Positions 28,201 to 35,785 of a DNA stretch of 64,000 bases are shown here, in pieces (the stretch's first letter is position 1; the number at the start of each line of letters is the position of its first letter). The notes beneath the pieces were generated by a model. The model saw only the letters and a list, made by a program, of their open reading frames with translations. It searched no databases and was not told the DNA's origin. The position numbers were made by a program, and so were the translations under genes. Source of the stretch: Prolixibacteraceae bacterium UBA6029 (GTDB lineage: Bacteria > Bacteroidota > Bacteroidia > Bacteroidales > Prolixibacteraceae); assembly GCA_002429385.1 (NCBI GenBank), contig DIZL01000012.1:67132-131131 (forward strand). Reading direction: 5' to 3'.

Positions 28201-28531
28201 CGAAACTGCCGTAAGGAATTTGATAAATAATGCCATTAAATTTACCCCTGTCGGAGGTTCCATTCTTATCCGGGCCAGCGAAAATCAGAAGATGATAATC
28301 CTATCGGTCATCGATTCAGGTGTTGGTATGAATGTTGAACAAGTTAAAAACTTGTTCAACATTGAACAAACCCAATCCAGATACGGAACCATTGGTGAGA
28401 GGGGTTCCGGTTTAGGACTTGTATTGTGCAAGGAATTTGTGGAGAAAAATAGGGGTATAATTACGGTTGAGAGTGAACCTGGCCAGGGCAGCACATTTAG
28501 TTTTACAGTGCCTGCTGCACCTACCGAATAA
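25265..28531 (+). CDS. Membrane sensor histidine kinase with two-propeller sensor (HTCS-like)
   Basis: This 1088-residue protein has a signal segment (1-26) and then many Reg_prop blades of the type MWIGTEEGLFRFDG, up to about residue 660, which form two periplasmic propellers. A YYY beta domain follows, with a membrane helix near 785-815 (WFKILLGLIILTSPLAY), a coiled coil, a HisKA domain with H871 in SHDLRSP, and a HATPase with NAIKF and GSGLGL. It ends after the HATPase. Classical HTCS proteins continue with a receiver and an AraC domain, which are missing here, so a separate response regulator must exist. A polysaccharide breakdown product is the likely ligand. It is convergent with the glycosyltransferase gene. 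Confidence 0.92.
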   Translation: MKGLNILNRLMISFSLTMMMGSIAYGQKPNLEFKPFNPLDDITSSKISVMIEDSLGYMWIGTEEGLFRFDGQTIFPYMMDVNNPKSLPSNGINNLVLDRENNLWVGTKEGIRKYNREYDSFTRLPDKSKRKSFDNVFVKVFTFDKTGKLFVAYNQIIYSYNQLEGQFEQVVKVDQGDISALIFDDQNNLWIGNLSNGGLFCFEQKTRKLIPFRHDPLNSQSISINEIKNLGITGQTLWMGTLGKGIDAYDLTTKTFKHYLFPKNLDNYINSICVSSDEKVWFCSLIGLKLFNPASDSFYEYSRNDDSPYAVGKSIQRVYEDRAGNIWNINMFGGIRLARENLPFKHIGGNADRFWASSEKLPSTMVNDGMGQFWIGKHSFGIDIYNWKKRTTILLRHDEKNPRSIPDGIVFSIFHDSKNQMWIGSYLGGLQKYNPKTKDFDSYRHDPASSLSIAGNDVRSIAEDTNGDLWLATNREGVDRFDISENVFYHYNKKNNYLDDQYTVQVFIDSRGNLWVATIWGLAFLQKGGQVFKNYHYDKHDTTTISNNEIKVVYEDKLKNIWVGTNNGLNKFNYETEKFVRYSTGLKNKHIASILSDKHNNIWVSTGTNLAMLNQATSRFINYDQNNGIMSNEFYDRLSCTDSIGNLFFGGSDGYDYFNPDSLKAEDRKPKVVLSDFKLFNKSITCLRDSAIIDRNISFAKQIFIDYFQNSLTFSYQAINLTEANTIEYAYKLDGFDKNWVNAGKERSANYTNLNPDTYTFRVKARYENGEWSTNETTIQLHVLPAWWMTIWFKILLGLIILTSPLAYVTLRIKRLRQQREKLEVLVEERTNEIIRKNELLSSQALTLEENNEQLKNLNSTKNKLFSIISHDLRSPFHIILGFQNLLVRKYTEFSDYERMKMIKQLNSTSNQVYYLLENLLNWAKIQTSSIKHTPVRFNLKDVILRKSDLYWDIAEVKGIQINQEIPEELFAYADVALLETAVRNLINNAIKFTPVGGSILIRASENQKMIILSVIDSGVGMNVEQVKNLFNIEQTQSRYGTIGERGSGLGLVLCKEFVEKNRGIITVESEPGQGSTFSFTVPAAPTE

Positions 28532-28564
28532 CATTATTTAATCTGTTAGGTTTAATGCTTCGCT

Positions 28565-30049
28565 TTAATCGATATCCTTCCAATTCTTGTTTGGATCAAG
28601 CATTTTGTTTCGTTGAATACGCGACTGTAGTTCAAAGGTCCTTATCCGGTCTTTGTAAAGATTATTGGCGTTCTGTTTGGCAATATCGAGTGAGGCATCG
28701 GTATTGTCCTCCCACCTGCGGCACAAATAGATTGGTTGGTAAATGCGTCCTATTTTATATTTTCCCGAAATTGCCAACCCCAGCGCATAATCTTCACCAT
28801 AACTCACATTGGGGACTCTGATTTCCCGAAGTACCGGAGTATAAAATGCCCGTGGAGCGCCAAGTCCGTTAATCCGTAAAGCATTATTCGGCCCATTGTC
28901 ATCGGTCCATTCCTGATGGTCAATCACCCCTGGTGGGATTTCGGCAAGGTCAAAATTAGTCATCCGGTAACTACCAATAACCATGGCGCAGTTCTCCTCG
29001 TAAAATTTATCAATAATGATCTGAAGGGTATTTTCATCCAGGTATAAATCATCGCTATCGAGCTGGACGGCAAATTTACCGCAATCAGGATGAAAAACCG
29101 CTACATTCCAGCAACCTCCGATTCCCAGATCTTTCCGTTCAGGAATAATATGAATCAACTTGCCTGATTGGGCATACTCTTCTAATATTTCTGATGTGCC
29201 GTCTGTAGAGAAATTATCGACTACGATCAGATTAAATTTGAATGATGTTTTCTGAATCAATACCGAAACAATGGCATCGCGGATGGTTTTTACCCTATTG
29301 CGAACAGGAATAATTACCGAAGCTTCAGTTGGAAAATTTTCAGAGAATATAGTTTCAGGGAACGGCGCTAAAAGCAATGCTCCGATATCACGTAAGTGGG
29401 CCGTGCATACCTGTTCCATTTCGAGTTGAAGCTCTCGCTGAGAGGCTTTCACGTAATCAAATTGCCGTTCGCCAGATGCACGGGTATCGGTTTCAACTTT
29501 GGTAAACAGGCATTCGGGAATGTGTACCATTTCTCCCATACGGCTGGCGCGAAGCCGCAAGGCATAACAACCGGCATGTTTCAGCATTTCGTAATTCTCG
29601 TACCTGAATGCTTTTAAGACTTCAGCCCTGAAGAACCTGACTGGTCCAAAATTAAAATCATCGCGAAAACTGCCTGGCTGATAATCGATCACAGGATGGG
29701 GCACGACTGCTCCGGCTTTCTCTTCAAAATAATCTGCATAAACCATTGGCGCATCTGTATATTCAGCAACCTGTAACAGACGTTCAACTGCACCCTGGCC
29801 CAGTTCAATGACTGAATTTCCAAGGACCAGAAGAGCAAAATCAGCATGGACCAATTTGGCTATGAGCCTGATTGTGGAACAGGAGCCATTCTCTTCAACG
29901 ATGACCTGTTGGCAATTAACCAAGGTTACCTTTACTTTGGTGAGCACATAAACCTGATTTACCAGTGGAGATTCTCTGAATTGATTTACCAGTCTTTGAC
30001 TGGCTTCTTCATTCCGGTATATAAAAAAACAATCAACTTTTGGATTCAT
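28565..30049 (-). CDS. Family 2 glycosyltransferase with two GT-A-like regions
   Basis: This 494-residue cytoplasmic protein transfers a sugar from a nucleotide-sugar donor. The second region (about 235-490) opens EASVIIPVRNRVKTI with FSTDGT and a metal-binding D331-S-D-D334, typical of GT2. Residues 1-230 look like a second, degenerate GT-A-like domain. No membrane segment is present. The upstream GHL10 gene ends 12 bases away on the same strand, so both are cotranscribed. The acceptor is unknown. Confidence 0.85.
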   Translation of the reverse strand: MNPKVDCFFIYRNEEASQRLVNQFRESPLVNQVYVLTKVKVTLVNCQQVIVEENGSCSTIRLIAKLVHADFALLVLGNSVIELGQGAVERLLQVAEYTDAPMVYADYFEEKAGAVVPHPVIDYQPGSFRDDFNFGPVRFFRAEVLKAFRYENYEMLKHAGCYALRLRASRMGEMVHIPECLFTKVETDTRASGERQFDYVKASQRELQLEMEQVCTAHLRDIGALLLAPFPETIFSENFPTEASVIIPVRNRVKTIRDAIVSVLIQKTSFKFNLIVVDNFSTDGTSEILEEYAQSGKLIHIIPERKDLGIGGCWNVAVFHPDCGKFAVQLDSDDLYLDENTLQIIIDKFYEENCAMVIGSYRMTNFDLAEIPPGVIDHQEWTDDNGPNNALRINGLGAPRAFYTPVLREIRVPNVSYGEDYALGLAISGKYKIGRIYQPIYLCRRWEDNTDASLDIAKQNANNLYKDRIRTFELQSRIQRNKMLDPNKNWKDID

Positions 30050-30061
30050 GGCAGCTGGGCT

Positions 30062-31567
30062 TTATAATTTAATCACTATCAATTTGCTGATTTCGCTTTC
30101 ATTGTGAAGGCGATCAAGAGCAGATATGCGCAATTCATATTTTCTCTGTAATTTACGGGAATTTGGTTTAAAAACGATGCTATTTCCCCTGGTAATTGTA
30201 AAAATATTTTCAGGGTTATTTGCATCAAACTTTTGCCCGACAGGATTCATATATACAAGGTAGCTGACCGCCTTATCCATTTCAGACTGATTTCTTGCTT
30301 CCTTCCATTTCAGTTTATGGCCTCTTTTCCTGAAACGCTTTGGAGCAACCGGTGGTTTACTGTCAATCCAGGGCATCGTCGGCACAAGAGCCGGATATTT
30401 ATACAACTTATCGCGTAGGGTTTGGTCAAATCCAAACAGATCGCGTTTAAAATGGATGCTGCTGTAGAAAGCGCTTCCGCCCAGATGTGGAATCTGCCGC
30501 ATGGCCTGGATTTGTCTGACCAGTTCGTTTGGATCTCTCCATTCCGGAATTGCAGAATTGGCCTCCAGTTTATAAACGGCATGCCCTATATACATGGCCC
30601 GATTGTAAGCATGCGCTGCCCACCATTTGCTCAATGTCAGAAAATCAACTGAAGGGTGGCCGATTTGCCAGTACAATTGCGGAAGACAATAATCGATCCA
30701 TCCGTTTTTCTGCCACTTCAGGATATCAGCATACAACTGATCGTAATTGGATGTTCCGGCAGTGGTTTCTGAACCTTCAGGATCGTCCGACTTATTGCGC
30801 CATACCCCAAACGGACTGATCCCGAATTTGACCCAGGGCTTGGTCTTTTTTATGCTTTCCGATAGTGTCCGGATAATCAAATCAACGTTGTCCCGACGCC
30901 AGTCGGCTTTTTGACCGGACAAAAAGCCACGGTTATATTGTGCGAACGAATTACCATCCGGAAAATCATCTTTCAGCGGATAGGGATAAAAGTAGTCATC
31001 GAAATGAATGGCATCCACATCATACCTGGAAACGATATCGGAAACGACTTTAACTACAAAATCGCGTGTTTGCGGCAATCCAGGATCGAAATAGAGCTTG
31101 CCTCCATAGTTGACAATCCATTCGGGATGTTGGAATGCAATGTGATTTCCGGCTAAAGGTTCATCGGCATTCAGTGCAACCCGGAAAGGATTGAGCCAGG
31201 CATGAAATTCCATGTTTCGCTGGTGGCATTGCTCAATCCAAAACTGAAGCGGATCATAGAACGGGGCAGGAGCTTTGCCAGGTGTTCCGGTCAGATACCT
31301 GGACCAGGGTTCAAGAACTGATGGATAAAAGGCATCCGAAGCTGGCCTGATCTGCAGGATGATGGCATTCATCCCGTTCCGGACATGCATATCCAGGATA
31401 TCAATCGCTTCTTTTTTCTGCTGTTCGGTTGATAGGCCGGGTTTTGACGGCCAGTCTATGTTATTGACCGTTGCTACCCAAACGGCACGAAACTCACGCT
31501 TGGGCGCATTTTGGCTGTACATAGTAACAGTAATACCAAGGAATATGAGGACACAAAATTGTTTCAT
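30062..31567 (-). CDS. Secreted GHL10 (DUF187) family glycoside hydrolase-like protein
   Basis: This 501-residue secreted protein (signal peptide 1-19) opens REFRAVWVATVNNIDWPSKPG, the signature of the GHL10/DUF187 family of glycosidases. The barrel shows NAIILQIRPASDAFYPS, FHAWLNPFRV, IHFDDYFYP and WIDYCLPQLYW. The C-terminal 100 residues look like an added fibronectin-like beta domain. GHL10 members have been linked to glycan or peptidoglycan cleavage; the substrate here is not clear. It precedes the GT2 gene in a two-gene unit. Confidence 0.87.
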   Translation of the reverse strand: MKQFCVLIFLGITVTMYSQNAPKREFRAVWVATVNNIDWPSKPGLSTEQQKKEAIDILDMHVRNGMNAIILQIRPASDAFYPSVLEPWSRYLTGTPGKAPAPFYDPLQFWIEQCHQRNMEFHAWLNPFRVALNADEPLAGNHIAFQHPEWIVNYGGKLYFDPGLPQTRDFVVKVVSDIVSRYDVDAIHFDDYFYPYPLKDDFPDGNSFAQYNRGFLSGQKADWRRDNVDLIIRTLSESIKKTKPWVKFGISPFGVWRNKSDDPEGSETTAGTSNYDQLYADILKWQKNGWIDYCLPQLYWQIGHPSVDFLTLSKWWAAHAYNRAMYIGHAVYKLEANSAIPEWRDPNELVRQIQAMRQIPHLGGSAFYSSIHFKRDLFGFDQTLRDKLYKYPALVPTMPWIDSKPPVAPKRFRKRGHKLKWKEARNQSEMDKAVSYLVYMNPVGQKFDANNPENIFTITRGNSIVFKPNSRKLQRKYELRISALDRLHNESEISKLIVIKL

Positions 31568-31771
31568 TCAGTACCTTTTGAATTATAGCTGCAAAATAAC
31601 GATATCTGCGATATGAATTACATCGTCCCTTGTGAACTTATCAAGGATTGGCTGTTGAAAAGCGGTTATCTGGTAAAAATGCATTTTGGGAAGCCTAAAA
31701 GAAGATGAGTAATAGGAACTAAAAACAATTTTCAGCCAAATGATAAAATTCTGTTGGTGAGTTTCGATCCC

Positions 31772-31803
31772 TTGCATATTGTCTGATTTTTTTAATATCT
31801 TTG
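31772..31803 (+). promoter_or_regulatory. Strong Bacteroidota promoter without a following gene
   Basis: TTG at 31772-31774, 21 bases, then TATCTTTG at 31796-31803, which is an exact match to the -33/-7 model. No protein-coding start follows within the next 200 bases before a terminator. Confidence 0.7.
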
Positions 31804-31809
31804 AGCCGA

Positions 31810-32010
31810 TCAGTTCGCTGAAATGTTCTAAAGAAAATATTTTATTAAAATATAATACACTTGGTGAACCAAAGTGCAGTTTTGATGTTTATGTAAGTAG
31901 CTTCAAAGTTGGTTACTTTGGTAAGCTCATGGTTTATTAGGTTTAGTTGGTTTAGGTTAGTTTCCCGTCTCAAACGGGTGAAAAGGCTGTCAGAGGACAG
32001 CCTTTTCTAT
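31810..32010 (+). ncRNA. Candidate small noncoding RNA of about 200 nt
   Basis: A canonical promoter ends at 31803 and a Rho-independent terminator ends at 32006, leaving a transcript of about 200 nt without a credible ORF. Predicted hairpins are CACTTGG paired with CCAAAGTG near 31859-31877, CAAAG with CTTTG near 31903-31919, and CCCGT with ACGGG near 31964-31977. A G/T-rich single-stranded stretch precedes the terminator. No tRNA, tmRNA or known riboswitch pattern was recognised. The exact 5-prime end is inferred. Confidence 0.55.
31981..32006 (+). terminator. Intrinsic terminator of the candidate small RNA
   Basis: AAAAGGCTGTC, an AGAG loop and GACAGCCTTTT form a perfect 11-bp stem. The T-run is part of the right arm and a TATTTTA tail follows. 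Confidence 0.85.
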
Positions 32011-32066
32011 TTTATCATTATCCCTTCCGCAATTATTTCATGTGTCTTCCTGCATTACTTTTTTTA

Positions 32067-32074
32067 TAAATTTG
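32067..32074 (+). promoter_or_regulatory. -7 element ahead of tcdA
   Basis: TAAATTTG is an exact TAnnTTTG match 46 bases before the tcdA ATG. A TTG at normal -33 spacing is not evident. Confidence 0.45.
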
Positions 32075-32120
32075 CGGCCTCAGTTAAGGGGATTGAAAAA
32101 CATTACAAGTATACTTTAGG

Positions 32121-32921
32121 ATGGTATTGGAAAAAGGATTGTTTCAGCGCACGGAGTTGTTGTTCGGGAGTGAAAAGATGGACGTCATTGCCAAAAAGAA
32201 GGTAATTATCTTTGGGATTGGTGGTGTTGGAAGCTGGTGTGCTGAAAGCCTGATCCGTACCGGGATAAGGCATCTGACCCTTGTTGATTCAGATCTGGTT
32301 TGCATTACCAACATCAACCGACAGTTGCATGCCACCACCCTCACGGTTGGCGAAGTTAAGACTGAGGCCCTAAAAAACCGCCTGCTTGAAATCAATCCCT
32401 CAGCCCATATCCAAACCATTCAGCGGATCTATGAACCAGCTACTTCCGACTCATTTGAGCTTGATACCTACGATTACATCATCGATGCCATTGATAGTTT
32501 GAGCAATAAAATCGATTTGATCCGCAAAGCCACACGTACCAAAGCTGTTTTCTTTTCCTCTATGGGTGCTTCCCTGAAACTTGATCCTACTAAAATCAGA
32601 GTCGCCGAATTCTGGAAAGTAAAGGGATGTCCCTTAGGTCACATCGTGCGCAAAAAGATCCGTAAAGGGGACTTGCCCGCAAAGGAATTCCTGTGTGTTT
32701 ACAGTGAAGAACTGCTTGAGAACAAAGGTTCAGGTTCGTCGTGCGGGACTGACAAATGTTTGTGTCCAAAGTCGAAAAATGCACCCGGTGATCCTGATCT
32801 GGCTGATCACGAATGGTGCAGCCAAAAGGCTGTCATCAACGGAACGGTAGCCCACATTACGGCCATCTATGGGTTTTCCCTGGCAGGACTGGTCGTTCAG
32901 CATATCTATAATGAAGCGTGA
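32121..32921 (+). CDS. tcdA: tRNA threonylcarbamoyladenosine dehydratase (TcdA)
   Basis: This 266-residue cytoplasmic E1-like enzyme converts t6A37 of tRNA to the cyclic form ct6A in an ATP-dependent reaction. The nucleotide site is GIGGVGS (32-38), with RTGI..LTLVDSD and INRQ. The SSMGASLKLDP and family tail GSGSSC...CLCPK are as in TcdA/CsdL rather than MoeB or ThiF, and no C-terminal rhodanese domain is present. The length is normal. It is convergent with upp, 43 bases away. Confidence 0.9.
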   Translation: MVLEKGLFQRTELLFGSEKMDVIAKKKVIIFGIGGVGSWCAESLIRTGIRHLTLVDSDLVCITNINRQLHATTLTVGEVKTEALKNRLLEINPSAHIQTIQRIYEPATSDSFELDTYDYIIDAIDSLSNKIDLIRKATRTKAVFFSSMGASLKLDPTKIRVAEFWKVKGCPLGHIVRKKIRKGDLPAKEFLCVYSEELLENKGSGSSCGTDKCLCPKSKNAPGDPDLADHEWCSQKAVINGTVAHITAIYGFSLAGLVVQHIYNEA

Positions 32922-32964
32922 GCCTGCCTTGTTACGCAAATAAACTAAAGAAATTATCTTTTCA

Positions 32965-33627
32965 TCAATGCGAATCAATCTTGGCCCCGAAAGCCAGATC
33001 GCCGGCATCACCCAATCCCGGAACAATGTAGGACATTGGGGTCATTTCAGGATCGACTGCTCCAACCCATAGGGTTACATTGTCTGCCTGAATGTGTTTG
33101 GTCACATAGTCCAATCCCTGGGTACTCGCAATAACCACCACCAGGTGAACCTGTTTTGGGGACCCTTTTTCCATCAATGCATGATAACCTATCTCCATGG
33201 ATGCGCCTGAGGCCAGCATAGGGTCGGAAAGGATGACCGTTTTATTGTTGAGCGAGGGAGAAGCCAGGTATTCGAATTCAATATGAAATTCACCGGCTTC
33301 ATCGTATTTGCGATAGGCAGAGATAAATGCATTTTCGGCACGGTCAAATACATTCAGCAGGCCTTGCTGAAGTGGTAATCCTGCACGTAAAATTGTTGCT
33401 AAGACCGGATGCTGAACGAGGGTTTCAACTTTAGCTACTCCCAGAGGCGTTTTTACATCCGTAGTCCGGTAATCCATCGTTTTGCTGATCTCATATGCAA
33501 AGATTTCGCCTAAACGCTGAAGATTTCGCCTGAACCGCATGGGGTCCTTCTGAATGGTTTCACACCGTATTTCTGAAATGAACTGATTGAAAATGGAATT
33601 CGTATCCCCAAGAATATTTATCCTCAT
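32965..33627 (-). CDS. upp: Uracil phosphoribosyltransferase
   Basis: This 220-residue salvage enzyme makes UMP from uracil and PRPP. The PRPP loop is SDPMLASGAS (134-143). LRAGLP near residue 80 and the C-terminal YIVPGLGDAGDLAFG are characteristic of UPRT. It lies 55 bases after the stop of the downstream end of the large minus-strand operon, and may be its last gene or have its own promoter. Confidence 0.95.
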   Translation of the reverse strand: MRINILGDTNSIFNQFISEIRCETIQKDPMRFRRNLQRLGEIFAYEISKTMDYRTTDVKTPLGVAKVETLVQHPVLATILRAGLPLQQGLLNVFDRAENAFISAYRKYDEAGEFHIEFEYLASPSLNNKTVILSDPMLASGASMEIGYHALMEKGSPKQVHLVVVIASTQGLDYVTKHIQADNVTLWVGAVDPEMTPMSYIVPGLGDAGDLAFGAKIDSH

Positions 33628-33682
33628 AGCTGGAAAAGTTTCGGCGAAAGTACTTAAAATATCAATAAGTAGAAATCCTATT

Positions 33683-34780
33683 TTAAGTAAAAGCTACATC
33701 GCCGTCACCATCCTGAATTGCTGGATAGCTCTGATAGAGGTCTGAAAGTTGATTGGAAATGGCAATCAGGCGTTTCACCTTTTTCCGGAACAGGAACGGA
33801 TGCGAACCAAGGCTAATCCGACGCACTAATTTGGGGTTAAAGACGGTCAGTGTAACTGCTTTTTGCACAATGGCTTCATGATATATTGCATTAACCATAC
33901 ATTCCGCTTTATCCTCCTGGAAATAGACGTAAGGCACTTTCATGTGCCCATCTCGTATCGAAATAAACAGCAATCCGATCGTTTGGCCTGCGTAGGAAAT
34001 GTGTACAAAATATTGTCTGAAGCTATCAACGAGGTGCGAAAATGGGTATTCTACCGGAGCGACCGGTTGAGTGGAAGTTTTCTCCTTTATCCAGGGGTTT
34101 TTAATGATCCATTCCAGATCTGCACCTGACCTACGAGTGAACTCATTCATCGAATGCTTTTCGATGAAAAGATACAATTCAGCATTTAATGTGGTACGGT
34201 ATTCCGCCTTTGGTGCAACTTTCCTGATTCTGTTGCTCTTCAATAGCCGGTAAGGAATCAATGCAAAATTCAGGAATTCATCACTCAGCTGCAGGAGGGA
34301 TTTCAGTTTTCGTAGTACCGGAAACTTCGCTGGAATGACTTCATGCAGGTTGAATTTCAGGAATCCCCGAATACCGGGTTCTGTATCGGGGAAGTCGAAC
34401 CAATGGGTTCGTTCCATGATGTTTTGGGTATGCGGTGTGCAATCGGTCATAAACATCCGCTGGTTACAGAGGGCGAATGCTTTCAGAAAGATCGGAACTG
34501 CCAGGTGTTTTCCCTTCTTAGGGTTTATCCACCAGCAGGAATTCGAGCTGGCCGGCTGACCGGCTTCGCCATGAATATAGTCAGGCAATAATCCGACCAA
34601 GGCGATTAATGTATTGTCTTCGTGAGCAATAATCAATGCAACATCCTCAGGAAGGGCCCTAGGATTCTTTGATTGCGAGATTGCCCTCATTAGTGTTAGT
34701 GGTTTTGGGGCTATATTTTGCCAGAGACTTCCGGCAATAAAATCCGATAATTCACCAACTTTGATTTCAGTGATCTGCAT
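33683..34780 (-). CDS. Unknown protein, GNAT-like, last gene of the acyl-glycan operon
   Basis: This 365-residue cytoplasmic protein is not confidently recognised. The first half (GSLWQNI, IAHEDNTLIALVGLLPDYIHG, KKGKHLAVPIFLKAFAL) has the rhythm of a GNAT N-acyltransferase, and the second half may be a further GNAT-like fold (YAGQTIGLLFISIRDG). ATG 34780 is chosen over TTG 34798, and it overlaps the upstream acyl carrier gene by 14 bases, so translation is coupled. From context it probably transfers an acyl or aminoacyl group, but this is inference. Confidence 0.7.
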   Translation of the reverse strand: MQITEIKVGELSDFIAGSLWQNIAPKPLTLMRAISQSKNPRALPEDVALIIAHEDNTLIALVGLLPDYIHGEAGQPASSNSCWWINPKKGKHLAVPIFLKAFALCNQRMFMTDCTPHTQNIMERTHWFDFPDTEPGIRGFLKFNLHEVIPAKFPVLRKLKSLLQLSDEFLNFALIPYRLLKSNRIRKVAPKAEYRTTLNAELYLFIEKHSMNEFTRRSGADLEWIIKNPWIKEKTSTQPVAPVEYPFSHLVDSFRQYFVHISYAGQTIGLLFISIRDGHMKVPYVYFQEDKAECMVNAIYHEAIVQKAVTLTVFNPKLVRRISLGSHPFLFRKKVKRLIAISNQLSDLYQSYPAIQDGDGDVAFT

Positions 34781-35018
34781 TAAGCTTGTTTTTTTCAATC
34801 AGGTCCACAAAATCGCCAAGGGTGGTGATGCCAATGATCTCCATGAGATCAAACGTTACGGCGAATTCTTTTTCGACGGCAGCAATCAGGGTCACATGAT
34901 TCATGGAGTCCCATTTTTCGATGTCCGTTGCTTTTGTTTTTTCGGTAAATTCGACTCCTTCGCCAAATATCTTCCTGCAAATGGGTTCTATTTTGTCAAA
35001 TATTTCCGCTCTGTTCAT
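34767..35018 (-). CDS. Acyl carrier protein
   Basis: This 83-residue acidic helical protein has the phosphopantetheine attachment motif KWDSMNHVTL, with Ser38. Its size is right for a stand-alone carrier. The start ATG overlaps the stop of the upstream GNAT gene (ATGA), and its end overlaps the next gene. Placed next to an adenylating ligase and acyltransferases, it most likely carries the activated acyl or aminoacyl group of this operon rather than fatty acids, since no other fab gene is near. Confidence 0.9.
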   Translation of the reverse strand: MNRAEIFDKIEPICRKIFGEGVEFTEKTKATDIEKWDSMNHVTLIAAVEKEFAVTFDLMEIIGITTLGDFVDLIEKNKLNADH

Positions 35019-35785
35019 AGGTCTGCTTTTAGTTGCCGGTACAAATAGAATTGATTGATAGGCAGAAACCCCAGTTTCAAATAGAGGGGCTCTCCCGCTT
35101 GTGTCGCATGTAAAATTATCGGATTATTTGATCTGTATGCATACTTATCTAAAATATACTGCACCAACATGCCAGCGTAGCCTTTCTTTTGTTCTTTTTG
35201 TGCCGTTGCGAGCAGGTACAAGCCCATTGAATCCTTTGTTGTGAAAGTAAGAATAGTGGATACTCCGACACCTTTATTTTTTAAGATATACGCTTCGAAT
35301 GCCGGTTCGGAAAGAATACCCTCAAGGAGTGCCTTATCCATATTTAAAGGGGCAAGCAGTTCAGAGTTCACAATTTTCAGCCAGTCTTCCCGGTCGGATG
35401 AACTTTGTGTCCGGATGATTTCGATTCCATCGGGCAGTGCGGTTGGTGTATGGTGCATAATATTCGAGATAGCCATTCCTTTCCATGCCGCGAAGGGATA
35501 GAATCCCTGCTGCCTGAGAAATGGATCGGTTTGACGGATGTTTTCGTCACTGGCAATCAATAATTCAGGAGCATGACCGGTTTTTATCCATTCTGTGAAA
35601 TTATCCGATACCATAGGGGCAAGCATATCTGAATTAATCCTGTAAATTAATCGGGGCCATAATCCTGGAATATTTACCGATACCGACCAGGGCATCTGCT
35701 TCCCGGTATTTATACCGCAAAGCTCTGAGATGCAGTCGTAAAACGCATACAGGTTATTTCTTATGTGATCGGTCAGGCTATTCAT
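35015..35785 (-). CDS. GNAT family N-acetyltransferase
   Basis: This 256-residue protein has a C-terminal GNAT domain: ATAQKEQKKGYAGMLVQYIL is the acetyl-CoA-binding motif A, followed by YLKLGFLP. Residues 1-100 are an extra N-terminal region. ATG 35785 is chosen over TTG 35827 because it overlaps the upstream stop by 8 bases, the pattern seen in the whole operon. It may acylate a sugar amine or a carrier-bound group. Substrate unknown. Confidence 0.83.
   Translation of the reverse strand: MNSLTDHIRNNLYAFYDCISELCGINTGKQMPWSVSVNIPGLWPRLIYRINSDMLAPMVSDNFTEWIKTGHAPELLIASDENIRQTDPFLRQQGFYPFAAWKGMAISNIMHHTPTALPDGIEIIRTQSSSDREDWLKIVNSELLAPLNMDKALLEGILSEPAFEAYILKNKGVGVSTILTFTTKDSMGLYLLATAQKEQKKGYAGMLVQYILDKYAYRSNNPIILHATQAGEPLYLKLGFLPINQFYLYRQLKADL

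Larger units (their letters stand above)
31568..32120. other. Gene-free region with a promoter, hairpins and a terminator
   Basis: No coding sequence is supported. It contains the candidate small RNA unit described below and then the -7 element ahead of tcdA. The first 200 bases after the GHL10 start hold nothing I recognise. Confidence 0.7.

Noticed and set aside
31909..32205. 98-codon ORF over the candidate small RNA
   Set aside because: It reads through the terminator and overlaps tcdA in another frame; its composition is not protein-like.
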